Origin: Rosa chinensis
Taxonomy: Eukaryota > Streptophyta > Magnoliopsida > Rosales > Rosaceae
Reading direction: 5' to 3'
Length of the DNA: 64,000 bases
Assembly: GCF_002994745.2 (NCBI RefSeq)
Contig: NC_037091.1
Coordinates: forward strand, 39,430,112-39,494,111
A program made the position numbers and the translations under genes. The notes below the pieces were generated by a model that was given only the letters and a program-made list of their open reading frames with translations, was not told the origin of the DNA and did no database searches. Below are positions 10,917 to 21,150 of this stretch, piece by piece; within the stretch, counting starts at the first letter, position 1, and each line of letters starts with the position of its first letter.

Positions 10917-12558
10917 TGCAAACACGAAAATCTTGCAACGAATGAAAGAAGGGCACGTGTACAAAATAACATATTTTGTTAATGAATTTGAGGATTACAA
11001 TCTCTGAAGATGCTATTTCACAAAAATCTCCTCTGATTCGATCTCTGACATTGATTTGATTCAAGGGTGGCGAGCACTTGATCTTGAATCAAACGGTTGC
11101 AGTATGAACTTCTTGTTATGTTGACGACTTGAAGACGACGGATGATCAAGGGCTATAGAAGCTTGATCTTGATCGGATCTAGCGAGTTGTGTCACGTGGT
11201 GAGCGTTCTTCGGCTTTGGTAGGGGACGAACCGGCACGTGTGTTTGGTGCTTGTTGATTCTCCACGAGCTTGATGAAGAACTTGTAGAGGATTTGCTTTG
11301 TTGAAGACGACGGATGATCAAGGGCTGAAGAGGCTTGATCTTGATCAGATTTAGGCCACGAGTTGTGTCACGTGATGAGCGTTCTTTAGCTTTGGTAGGG
11401 GACGAACCGGCACGTGTGTCTGGTGCTTGTTGATTCTCCACGAGCTTGATGAAGAACTTGTAGAGGATTTACTTTGTTGAAGACAACGGATGATCACAGG
11501 CTATAGAGGCTTGATCTTGATCAAACTTGAACCACGAGAAGTGTCATGTGGCGAGTATAGTTTTGATGGCGGATAAATCGGCACGTTTGCTTGATGCTTG
11601 TTGATTTTCCTAGAGTTTGACAACTTCTGAGCTTGCAAGTGATTTCCCTTGTTTGTCTGAAGTTGGTGAGGTGAAGAGACCAGCTATTTGGCAGCGTGAT
11701 GGTTCTTCACGAGCTTAGGAGACTTCTGAGCTTTGGAGAGGTTTATTCCGTCTGCTTGCGTCCCTCTGTCTGTCGTCCTTCCCCCATCTTGATTTGAGAG
11801 GGGGTATTTATAGTGTCGACGTCTCCCTCAATTTGGAATGCATTGATGATATAGCATTAATCACATTCCTTAATTGTTTAATTAAATCAATCAGTTTTAA
11901 TTGATTGATTTAATTATTTTTTTATTTAAGGAATATGTCAATCAATTTTGATTTGATTAAATGCCCGATTTCAATTAGAATTAAACAATTTAATCTAATT
12001 GATATTTGTATTTAATGCTTGATTTCAATTAGAATTAAACAATCGATATTTGTATTTAATACTTGATTTCAATCAGAATTAAACAACTTAATCTGATTGA
12101 TAATTGTATTTAATACTTGATTTCAATTAGAATTAAACAACTTAATCTTATCGATATTTGTATTTCATACTTGATTTCAATTAAAATTAAACAATTTAAT
12201 CTTATCGATATTTGTATTTGATACTTGATCTTAATCAGAATTAAACAATTTAACCTGATCAATATTTGTATTTAATACTTGATTTCCACTGAGGTCAAAC
12301 AGTTTAATATGATGATCCGCCTTAAATGCTTAACTCGAGCAATAATCAATCATTAATAAATTGACTCTTCCACAATTGATGCTTCAGCGTAATTCAATCC
12401 ATGGATCACTCGTGTTTTGACATGTGTCTTCCTCGAAGCTCACATAATTTTGGTGACGTACGAGCCACGTGTACCAACTAAGCTTGTTTAGTCAAAATTT
12501 CAAAGATTGACTGATTTATTTAATGAATTTTATTTTCATTAAATTCCTTGTGTCTACA
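10917..12558 (-). repeat. 5' LTR of the gypsy gag-only element
   Basis: A 1642-bp LTR, longer than its partner mainly because the AT-rich 54-bp unit (about 11950-12300) has about seven copies rather than four. The 176-bp repeats are also present, starting near 11131. Confidence 0.9.
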
Positions 12559-13008
12559 AATATATGTAAGCATTTTTTGCACTAACAGTGTCTAGAGACT
12601 TGGGTGACTGACAATATGATACCCAAACGTAAAAAATTATCAAAGTAATACCTAAATTCAATTTTTCGTATCTTCATCGTACTCGCAATAACTTTCCGTC
12701 ACAAAGCCGTCAACTTTACCACGTGTGACGCCTGTGAGTCATAAAATGAAGATAAAAAGACTGATTTACCCTTTATTTGGCATTTTTACTTATTATCAAT
12801 AATATATTCTTATTTACTTTTTATTTTTTTAATCATTTTTTTCTACCCTCTCCACCTCTCATCTTCTTCCTCTACACTCTTGCCAGTCCAACTCCCTCTC
12901 TTCAACTTTTTCTTTTGATCTGACCAAAAGTTTTAGTGGCGCACAAATGGATCAAACTACTAAGACCCTTTTCTTGCCTCCTCTCTTTCCCAATTGTTGC
13001 TTTCAGCT

Positions 13009-13357
13009 CTTCAATTCTAACCCAAGATGAGTTGAAGAAAATGGCCGCCTACAAGGTAGTTGAGTCCGGCATAATCTTTGGCCTCGGCTCCGGTTCCACA
13101 GTCAAACATGCGGTGGATCGCATCGGCGAGCTTTTGTAACTGGGAAAAGTTCACAACATCATCGAAATCACCGTTCCTGAGAACATCCACCAACAAGTCA
13201 TCTCTCTAAGAATCCCATTATCCAACCTCGATCTATGACTACCCGATCCTCGATCTTGCTACCGACAGCGCCGACGAGGTGGACCCCCACCTCAACCTAG
13301 TCAGGGTTGCTGCGGGTACTTCTTGAGAGAGAAAATAGTGGAGGGCAAGTGTTAGAA
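13009..13357 (+). pseudogene. Ribose-5-phosphate isomerase fragment (captured)
   Basis: The frame from 13009 reads LTQDELKKMAAYKVVESG, then FGLGSGSTVKHAVDRIGELL, the N-terminus of ribose-5-phosphate isomerase A with its GxGSGST phosphate-binding loop. A stop follows (13137-13139). The sequence continues with ISLRIPLSNLDL, another stop, a shifted segment matching the DGADEVDPHLNLVKG region, and LREKIVEG. The family enzyme interconverts ribose 5-phosphate and ribulose 5-phosphate, but stops, frameshifts and the missing C-terminal half rule out activity. It is intronless over about 350 bp. Confidence 0.85.
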
Positions 13358-13603
13358 ATTCATGCTGGGTTCAAGAATATGAATGAATTGGTTGCTAAAA
13401 TTGTCTTTTTTTGCTTTTTAGCTAGGTTCAAGAACATAAATATAATGAATTTCTAGGTTCAAGTATTGCAATCTAGTTGATTTCTTGTCCTTTGAATCTC
13501 GAATGTTTGTTTTTGTGTTTTGATTGATTTCAAGTTTTTGATCTATGCATTTGGTTTTCTTCTAAATGGCTTCAGTTACTATATGTAAATTTTTGGGCTT
13601 AGA

Positions 13604-13720
13604 AATATGGGTTGGCCAGTGCATATCCACCTAGTTTTGGTGTTGATGATGAGAATGTGAAGCAAATTCTTGGTCGATATGACAAGCGTATCATCTCCTT
13701 CTCACCTTGGTCTTGAATTG
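13604..13720 (+). pseudogene. Second exon-like segment in MULE C, unrecognised
   Basis: After a TTTTTGGGCTTAG acceptor-like sequence, an open stretch encodes YGLASAYPPSFGVDDENVKQ and continues ILGRYDKRI before a stop. It is protein-like in composition but does not match the C-terminus I know for ribose-5-phosphate isomerase. It may come from a second gene, making the cargo chimeric. No function is assigned. Confidence 0.35.
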
Positions 13721-14214
13721 AAAGGCACCCCTTGATTTTTTGTTCTGAATCTAAGTTTGGGAATGAGTTTGGTCTTTTTTTTTTGTCGAGTGTTGTTATT
13801 TTGGAAGGATTTAAGGATTTGACCGAGTTTTGGGCTGATATCAGTTAAAAAGTCTTTTTTGCCCCCTCCTTCAACAAGTCACGTGCGTTGCATGTGGTCA
13901 AATTTGTCGGCTCTGTGACGGAAAGTGATCGCGGGTACGACAAAGATACGAAAAATTGAGTCTAGTTATTACTTTGATAACTTTGTAAGTTCGAGCATCA
14001 TATTGTCAGTCACCCAAGTTTCCAAACACTGTTTATGCAAAAAAAATCCTATATGTAATGTCATCTTATTTTCTACATCACTTGGTTTTGTTTTGACATT
14101 ATTCAAACAAAAAATCCAAACCACTGGACTTTTTTAAGTCTAATGAATAACTTACAAGAGGTGTATAAAATTGTGTAAAATATATTGTCCCATGCATAAT
14201 CCGGAACCAGCTTA

Positions 14215-14590
14215 CAAATAGTTAACATTGCTCAAGCAAATTAAAAGTTAAAAATTTGCTAGCTATATTTGACTCTTAGACAATTTAGTTAAAAAATGAA
14301 ATAAAATTGTTGCTAGTCAATTCATATCATGGATGCATTTCACCCTATATATCCCTATAATTCGTCACCTATCTAATTTACTGGAGCTAGGTTAATGAAC
14401 CTATAATTTTGCTTTAATTAAAAGGATCATACCCCAAAAAATTGAAAAGCATGTGAACGTGAAAAAAAATTATGTGCATTAAAAACGTCATGTAAGAATA
14501 AGGCAATAAATATCCACAATTCATTTACTTTTGCAGTAAGTGCCATTACTACTTTTACGTTAAATTTTACTCCCTTTCTTGGTCAAATCC
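14215..14590. other. AT-rich upstream spacer of the polygalacturonase gene
   Basis: No gene is visible. From about 14600 onward the sequence is shared with the region upstream of the second polygalacturonase copy (from about 50197), so the duplicated unit begins near here. Confidence 0.6.
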
Positions 14591-14767
14591 TCAAATCAAG
14601 TTTTTTCTTAAATTAAGGAATTTTAACAAATACTAAGAACTATTACAATCCTTTCAAAAAAAGAACCATTACTATACGTATCAACAAATTCATATATCTT
14701 TCCAAATACTGGGTTAACATTTAATTATCTTTCTCTGTAAATACGTTGGACTATGAATTCCTTGATC

Positions 14768-14774
14768 TATAAAT
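14768..14774 (+). promoter_or_regulatory. TATA box of polygalacturonase copy 1
   Basis: TATAAAT about 54 bp before the start codon, in a block (GATCTATAAATTCTCTTCC) conserved in copy 2. Confidence 0.6.
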
Positions 14775-14827
14775 TCTCTTCCTCTTCCTCATCGAACCAT
14801 ATTCCCTTTCAGTTTCAAAACCATATC

Positions 14828-17346
14828 ATGGACTCAAAATCTTCAACAATGTCTCATGTATGTACTTTTCTCTCTTCTCCTCCATTTCTAAAGTTCATGA
14901 ATTGTCAATTATTGTTGTTTATTTGGGTTGGATCTCATATCCGATTAGCACATTCTTGAGGAATATTAATTGTTATCTCATGAGAAAATTACAGGTTGCT
15001 ACTATTGTTATACTGGGATTACTATTCCTACAAGCGGCAGAATGTGGAATACAGAATATTAAGGATGTAGTTACGTACTCCGCCATTAACTGCCGGAAGC
15101 ACAGTGCTCTTTTGACTGATTTCGGAGCTGTTGGCGATGGAAAGACATTGAACACAAAGGCCTTTAAAGATGCAGTTGATAAACTAAGCCAGTATGCATC
15201 CGATGGTGGAGCACAGCTAATTGTGCCCCCCGGTAACTGGCTTACCGGGAGCTTCAACCTCACTAGCCACTTTACCCTTTTCCTCCACAAGGATGCTGTT
15301 ATTCTTGGGTCTCAGGTTTGGTTTCTGGCCCTTTTGGTTCTTGTTTAAATTCCTATTTGGACAATTCTTAGGTTTACTCTTTGGGTGAACGAGTATATTC
15401 ACCATCTCTTGTAATAAACGCATAATAACTTTATAATTTTCTAATCCAATTATTCATGTTGTATAACGTAATACAAAGATTAGTTCTGTAAAAAAATCGA
15501 TCAAATTGCAGAATTTTTAGTTATTCATTTCTATGAAATATATGGACGGTTCATCATAATAGTAGTGAGGGTAGAAGGGGACCAACCATTTATTTGATTT
15601 AATTAGATAATTAAACGATTTTCGATTCGATTGATTTTTTACAGAGATGATCTTTAAAGTCTAATTTAAGTTATGGACCATTGGATTATAAATTTATTAA
15701 GTAAAACTATGTTAATCGAAAATGGACAATTATTTTTGTATTCTGTTGGCTCAATTAACGTTTAAGTTTAATGATTGTGATTACCTTGAGATTTTCTTAA
15801 CTAATTTAGGCTGATTGTAATTCTAATTATACGTTTATATCTGAGGAGACTATCTGAATTAAGGGATTTTTATTAAGTGCTACCATATATTCATATGTAG
15901 TAGCAATTACTTACAATATCATAGAAACCTTTAAATCGATTAGCTTTTGTTTCTATTAAGATATTTCAATTTCCAGGTCATATTAATAAGTATGGTAGAC
16001 TAACCTATGAAGATTACATATACGTACTGCAAAACATTTGTACATGGCCACTTCAATGATTACAAACAATTATTTGGGATTCATGGGTTTTTTTTCATCT
16101 AAAAGTTGACCATTCTTCATGACCAAATCGACAGGATGAGTCCGAGTGGCCTCTTCTTCCAGCACTGCCTTCATACGGGCAAGGGAGAGAGGGCCCTGGT
16201 GGAAGGTTAAGCAGTTTGATCGTTGGAACAAACCTTACCGACGTCGTAATTACCGGTAATTAACCACAAATTTAACTAATTTGGTTTTGCATATAAACGT
16301 TAATGGGTTTCCTTTTGGATTTAGGTAACAATGGCACCATTGATGGGCAAGGCGCTCCCTGGTGGGAGAAATTCAAGAAGGGTCTTTTGAATGTCACCCG
16401 ACCATACTTGGTTGAGATTATGTACTCTAATAAGATCCAAATCTCCAATCTCACTTTTACGAATTCTCCATCCTGGCACATCCATCCCATTTACAGCAGG
16501 TTAGATCTTTTTCATATCTTGAACTGAATATGTTTTGTACCTACTTGCATGCCACTGTGGGATAACATTCTGGTATTAATTTGCAGTAACATTACTATAC
16601 AAGGCCTCACTATCCTTGCACCAGTTAGCGTTCCTAACACAGATGGGATTAACCCCGATTCGTGTTCACAAACTCGAATTGAAGACTGTTACATAGTCTC
16701 CGGGGATGACTGCATTGCAGTGAAGAGTGGCTGGGATCAGTATGGAATCAAATTTGGAATGCCAACCGAGCATCTTGTTATCAGGAGGCTTACCTGTATT
16801 TCACCTAAAAGTGCTACTGTTGCCCTAGGCAGTGAAATGTCTGGTGGAATCAGGGATGTAAGAGTTGAAGATGTCACAGCCATTCACACCGAATCCAGCA
16901 TTAGGATCAAAACAGCTGTAGGCAGAGGGGCTTATGTCAAAGACATTTATGTACGAAGATTGACGTTGAAGACTATGAAGTACGTTTTTTGGATGACAGG
17001 GGGCTATGGTTCACATCCAGGCGAGGGCTTTGATCCAAAGGCACTTCCTGCGATTCAAAACATCAACTATAGAGAGGTTGTTGCTGAGAATGTTACAATG
17101 CCAGCCCAGTTGGATGGAATTGCTAATGATCCTTTCAAGGGAATTTGCATCTCTAATGTGAGTATCTCACTCACTGAAAAGCCAAAGAAATTGTTGTGGA
17201 ACTGTACTGATGTTGAGGGCATTACGAGCAATGTGACTCCAAAGGCTTGCGATTTGTTGCCCGAGCAGCAAAAACCAATCGATTGTGCTTTCCCTGAGGA
17301 TAAGTTAGCCATTGAGGGTGTTAAGCTGACCACTTGTTCTGCTTAA
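14828..17346 (+). CDS. Probable polygalacturonase, GH28 family, copy 1
   Basis: Predicted cell-wall enzyme acting on homogalacturonan. Five exons join to 468 residues: 14828-14857, 14995-15315, 16135-16255, 16325-16499 and 16587-17346, all with GT-AG introns. The N-terminus (VATIVILGLLFLQAAEC) is a signal peptide, so the protein should be secreted. GH28 motifs lie in exon 5: NTDG at residues 233-236, GDD at 255-257 and RIK at 322-324. The third motif, usually GHG, reads GSEMSGG (297-303), so the conserved histidine is absent. A serine/glutamate version is, as I recall, standard in a large plant subgroup of polygalacturonase-like proteins; activity is therefore likely but not certain. No stops or frameshifts were seen. 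The start was chosen because a 10-codon exon 1 with a good donor precedes the signal peptide and is conserved in both other copies. Confidence 0.88.
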
Positions 17347-18051
17347 GATTCTAGTTTATACAGACGGGAATTTTGATGCTTGAATGTAGCATCAAAGCAT
17401 AAATGCCAATGAAACTAATTGAAAGTGGCTTTTTAATATATCTTTCCTTCTTTTTTTCTCTTTAACGAGCACAAAATTTGCCACTCATACAAATCAATGA
17501 AATTTTTAATTTTTTGAAATAGAAGTTGATAACATCAGATGAATAACCAAATCCAACTCTCTACCCAAGCACCGCAGAGATGCTTGCATGAATGTAAGCC
17601 TAGTCCAAACAAAAATAGCCTCGCCTCTTAAGGAAAAATCGCTTATCTACATCTCACCTGCCTACATTCAATTGTGGTACAAATGAAGAATAGAAACATC
17701 TTAGAAAGGTCCTAAAAGCTATCTCTACACACTAGACTTGAGATATTCAGTCTAACTCTAGATAATTATCAATTCCAACGGAATCATAATATATATGAAT
17801 TAAACTGGCACTCTAGAGACAATAAAGAGACTCAAAACGGCTTAAGTATGTTAAACTCTCGGGCCCCAAATATAAGTAATAGATGAGGGTGGCAAGGCAC
17901 CTTTCCATCTGGTCTAATTCTCAAGAGAACCAGATCGAGAGCCCAGAGAAACCGCACTCACACGACCCCAACCCAAATTCAAAGGCCCAAACCAAACATC
18001 CCAGAAGGTCATCCCCTGCGCCGCCTTCTGTGCCTGCATCACCGTCTCCAG
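17347..18051. other. 3' flank of polygalacturonase copy 1
   Basis: The first 220 bases parallel the 3' flank of copy 2, including TTTAACGAGCAC and TGAAATAGAAGTTGATAAC. Beyond about 17560 the sequence is unrelated to copy 2 and has no coding signal. It runs into the LTR element at 18052. Confidence 0.6.
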
Positions 18052-18238
18052 TGTTAAGAGTATATTAGGGTATTTTGGTAACTTTGGTAGTAGAACAGCT
18101 GATATATAAGTCCATGTAAAACTGTAATTTGTAACAAACTCAGTAACAATGTAGTACCCTTTGTTTTCACGTTTTCTCCCTCTCTCCCTTTCTCTCATCT
18201 TCTTCTTCCTTCGTCTCTGATTCATAGCTCAGATTTCA
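18052..18238 (+). repeat. 5' LTR of the PDI-carrying element
   Basis: 187 bp, identical by eye to the 3' LTR. It contains a CT-rich end (CTCCCTCTCTCCC) typical of short copia-type LTRs. Confidence 0.92.
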
Positions 18239-18749
18239 TGGTATCAGGAGCTCAGGTCGATCGGTGACCTAGATGTTCTTGCTTCCTTTATTTTTTTTGC
18301 TTTCGTGTTATCAATTTCATTCAATTTTGATTTTCCCCAATTCCAAACCCTAACCCCCAAATTCAGTTTCTCCCTCTGCCATGGATCCTTGCTCCAAGCT
18401 TGAGTTTTTCACCGTCGTTGTTCTGTTCCGGAATCCGAAACTCATCGATATCAAGCTTCCATGGCCTTGTTCAGTGCGACGTCGTTTTTCGATTCGAGTG
18501 CGGACAAGCGATTCCCTCCGGCAGTCTCCACCGGAATTGAGTGCGGATTCATGTCCATGGTTTGATACAATTATAGAGAGTTTGGTAATCTCTTTCTGAT
18601 TCACTCATCTCTACACGTTGTTCATCTGCTCTCTGCAATTCTTGTTGCTCCGCTTCACTATACATACTGCTGATGTGCTAGTCTATTATTGGATCTTTCC
18701 TAAGTCGTTTCTGTTCATCCGTCTACTTTGCACGTTGTTATGTTGAAGT

Positions 18750-19110
18750 ATATTGATAGAATATTTGAAGAAGAATTAAATTTTGAATTAGATGGAGAAG
18801 AATTGATTGGTTTTTGAAGTAGAAGAATTAGTTGTAAATATTTTGAAAGAAGAAGTGAGTGAAATTTGCATAAGAAGAATTGGTTGAATTTTGAAGAAGT
18901 AGATGATTAGTTGTATATAGTTTGAAGAACAATTGAATGAATTTTTGAAGAAGAAGGATTTTTGAAGAAGAAGAGTTGAGTTGAATTTTGAAGTATTGAT
19001 TGAATTTTGAAGAAGTAGATGATTAGTTGTATATAGTTTGAAGAACAATTGAATGAATTTTTGAAGAAGTATTAAGTGAATGTTACAGAACAAGAATTAG
19101 TAGAATATTG
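18750..19110 (+). repeat. GAAGAA-rich imperfect repeats
   Basis: Imperfect copies of TTTTGAAGAAG-type units fill the stretch. A block of about 60 bp starting TTGAAGAAGTAGATGATTAG occurs at 18891 and again at 19007, 116 bp apart. Confidence 0.75.
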
Positions 19111-19329
19111 AAGTTTGTTTTCTTTTTGGATGGATGGTTCTGACTTGACAAGTGGGATAGTAGAAGATGTTAGCTGATTGTGTTTTGGATTGTGAGAATG
19201 GCTCTAGTGTGAAGGAAGTACTCTCATTGGACCAAAGGGTCTCAGGTTCATCAGTGAAGTGGAGTTATATATGGAGGTGGAGCAGATGACAAGATTTTAT
19301 CCACTGAGAAACAATGGAGCTACTGAAAA

Positions 19330-19938
19330 CATGATGGTGAAAATGAAATTGTTACTAGCAGAACTTTTGTTGATTTCAAGGAATTCAATGTAGAGGCTCT
19401 AGAGAAGTTCCTTGAAGAATCTAGCTCGGCAGTTGTTACAGAATTCAACAATGACCCAGACAACCACCCTTTTGTTATCAAGTTCTTCAATGGTCCAAAT
19501 GATAAGGCTATGTTGTTTCTGAACTTCAGCAGTGATGTTGCTGATGCTTTTAAATCAAAGTATCGTGAAGTAGCTGAGAAATACAAAGGAGAGGGCATAA
19601 GCTTTTTAGTTGGAGATCTAGAGGCTAGTCAAGGTGCCTTCCAGTACTTTGGACTTAAAGAAGAGCAAGTGCCTCTCATCATCATACAGACCAATGACGG
19701 ACAAAAGTTTTTGAAACCACATTTGGAGCCAGATCATATTTCAGTTTGGGTGAAGGAATACAAGGATGGGAAAGTATCACCATACAAGAAGTCTGAACCC
19801 ATCCCTGAGAAGAACGATGACCCTGTTAAAGTTGTAGTCGCTGAGAGCCTCCAGGACATTGTTTTCAAGTCTGGGAAAAATGTGATGCTCTAGTTTTATG
19901 CTCCATGGTGTGGACACTGCAAGAAGGGTTCCTAATGA
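19330..19938 (+). pseudogene. Protein disulfide isomerase cDNA fragment (captured)
   Basis: A continuous frame from about 19330 encodes the middle of an ER protein disulfide isomerase: [64 protein letters not shown] and then [16 protein letters not shown] stop at 19891-19893 is followed in frame by FYAPWCGHCKK, the second thioredoxin active site (CGHC), after which the match ends. The fragment covers the b/b' domains and the start of a'. About 550 bp of coding sequence has no intron, whereas plant PDI genes are split here, so it derives from spliced RNA. The first thioredoxin domain, the ER signal and the KDEL end are absent. Confidence 0.9.
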
Positions 19939-20217
19939 GTTTGATTAGAGTGAAGTTGGTTTTCTAATTGGTTCCTGAGTCTTCAAGAGTTCTTTCAAGC
20001 AAGTAGTAGCTCTGAAGCTGATGTTACTCCAAGATTAGTATTTTCTTATCAAAAGAGGCATGCTATGTTCTGAGTATTTACTGCCCTTGATTTTGGAGTT
20101 AATCACCCGTCCTTGTTCTGAAGAAGAGGCACCAGTTCCATCATTTGGTTATGGGATTTTACTTTTCACATTTGCTCCAACCATATGCTTGTACCCAAGC
20201 CTATGGTTGAGGGGGGA

Positions 20218-20404
20218 TGTTAAGAGTATATTAGGGTATTTTGGTAACTTTGGTAGTAGAACAGCTGATATATAAGTCCATGTAAAACTGTAATTTGTAA
20301 CAAACTCAGTAACAATGTAGTACCCTTTGTTTTCACGTTTTCTCCCTCTCTCCCTTTCTCTCATCTTCTTCTTCCTTCGTCTCTGATTCATAGCTCAGAT
20401 TTCA
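20218..20404 (+). repeat. 3' LTR of the PDI-carrying element
   Basis: 187 bp, preceded by a polypurine tract at about 20208-20217. Confidence 0.92.
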
Positions 20405-20880
20405 ATGTGGAGGCCGGACGACCACCCCAGTCAGCCATTACCACCGCCACTAACCACATGGCCCAAAACACAAGCAATTCTTGATTGCACAACTCATCAG
20501 CCCCTTTCGCAGTTGCCTCGATCAGCAAGGCAACCACCATGCTAGCCCAGATGCAAACCTACGTTGTTCAGACCCTTAATGCCTCATCATCTGGTACAGC
20601 CACACACCAATCCGTAGAACAATCACCCCGCCAGTCCTAAATCAACTCAGACACTCTGATTGAGGGCGATCTCTCAGACAAAAGCCGAATCATTAATCAG
20701 CCAAAGCACAACCCCGCTCCGACCATCAACACTGCCGTTGCGCTCTACCTCTCTCCACGCACCGAGAATGGCAGCCAAAAATAGCCTCGACTGGCCTAGA
20801 CTGGCATCGAACTACTATCGGTCGCTGCCGATTTGCACAAAGCCATAAGTAAACGACTACATTACTTGCAAGCCAATATC
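20405..20880. other. Right flank of the PDI-carrying element
   Basis: GC-richer sequence without a supported gene. Near 20848 the motif AGTAAACGACTACATTACTT resembles the 3' flank of polygalacturonase copy 2 (near 52580). It may be the leftover 3' flank of copy 1, displaced by insertions. Confidence 0.5.
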
Positions 20881-21150
20881 GTCGTCTCCTTGTTTGGTCA
20901 ATTCTCAAATTAATATTTCTTAGACTAAAATTATTAACTATTATAATTTTTAAAATATACTATCATATCTTTTATACCATGCAATGTATCTGTGATAACA
21001 ATTTAATTTCCTGTCTAAACAGAATGCAAAGAAATTCAATTTCTTGCTCCATAAATCATCTTCCTCTTTCTCAAAACAATGTACAACATCATCTTACATT
21101 ATCAAGACCATATCATGGACTCAAAATCATCAACAATTTCCCATGTATGT
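20881..21150 (+). pseudogene. Polygalacturonase third copy: promoter and exon 1 only
   Basis: The sequence parallels the region upstream of both polygalacturonase genes (CTTGTTTGGTCAATTCTCAAAT; CATATCATGGACTCAAAATC). Exon 1 is 21115-21144, encoding MDSKSSTISH, with the GTATGT donor kept. Nothing after intron 1 matches: no signal peptide exon or catalytic exon follows. It marks a third unit of a tandem array that has lost its body. Confidence 0.75.

Larger units (their letters stand above)
6986..12558 (-). mobile_element. Ty3-gypsy gag-only LTR retrotransposon (TR-GAG type)
   Basis: The element has long LTRs (6986-8496 and 10917-12558), starting TGTAAACACG or TGCAAACACG and ending GTGTCTACA. 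The exact 5-bp duplication AATAT sits at 6981-6985 and 12559-12563. Its sense is the minus strand: next to the right-hand LTR lies a primer-binding-like TTTGGCACTCCC, and next to the left-hand LTR a purine-rich CTGGAGGCATT. The interior (8497-10916) encodes gag only; no protease, reverse transcriptase or integrase is visible. Such elements depend on a related complete element for movement. Confidence 0.9.
12570..14049. mobile_element. MULE C: Pack-MULE with a ribose-5-phosphate isomerase fragment
   Basis: The element is bounded by the exact 9-bp duplication TATATGTAA at 12561-12569 and 14050-14058. Long inverted repeats begin GCATTTTTTGCACTAACAGTG on the left; the right end reads in reverse GGATTTTTTTTGCATAAACAG, and both continue ACTTGGGTGACTGACAATAT. 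The left duplication overlaps that of the gypsy element, so the two insertions abut. The interior carries host-derived sequence and no transposase, which is the definition of a Pack-MULE. Confidence 0.9.
3528..14214. mobile_element. Long-inverted-repeat element X carrying a MAP-kinase fragment, heavily invaded
   Basis: Two inverted arms can be rebuilt across later insertions. The left arm runs 3528-3560, 5126-5337 and 6290 to about 6345. The right arm, read in reverse, runs 14214-14050, a few bases at 12559-12569, and 6985 to about 6885. Shared landmarks in order are GGGACA-TATATTTTACACAA, CCAAGTGATGT-GAAAATAA, TTACATAT, AAACTTTTCTTTATTA and TGTTCTTATC. Between the arms sits a MAP-kinase gene fragment. 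The arm length and gene cargo suggest a Pack-MULE-like element. I could not find a clean 9-bp target duplication (TTACAA occurs near both outer ends), so the superfamily is uncertain. Confidence 0.6.
18052..20404 (+). mobile_element. Non-autonomous LTR retrotransposon carrying a protein disulfide isomerase cDNA fragment
   Basis: Two 187-bp LTRs (18052-18238 and 20218-20404), starting TGTTAAGAG and ending GATTTCA, appear identical base for base. The 5' LTR is followed at once by TGGTATCAGGAGC, the usual initiator-Met tRNA primer site, and the 3' LTR is preceded by the polypurine tract GAGGGGGGA. The interior has a leader, a GAAGAA-rich repetitive stretch and a disulfide-isomerase fragment, but no gag or pol. 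The 5-bp flanks TCCAG and ATGTG do not match, so there is no target duplication despite the identical LTRs. Confidence 0.9.

Noticed and set aside
17914..18225. 103-codon minus-strand frame repeated at 20149-20391
   Set aside because: The shared part is LTR sequence of the PDI-carrying element translated backwards.
18788..19093. 101-codon Phe/Asn-rich minus-strand frame
   Set aside because: Translation of the imperfect GAAGAA repeats; no domain.
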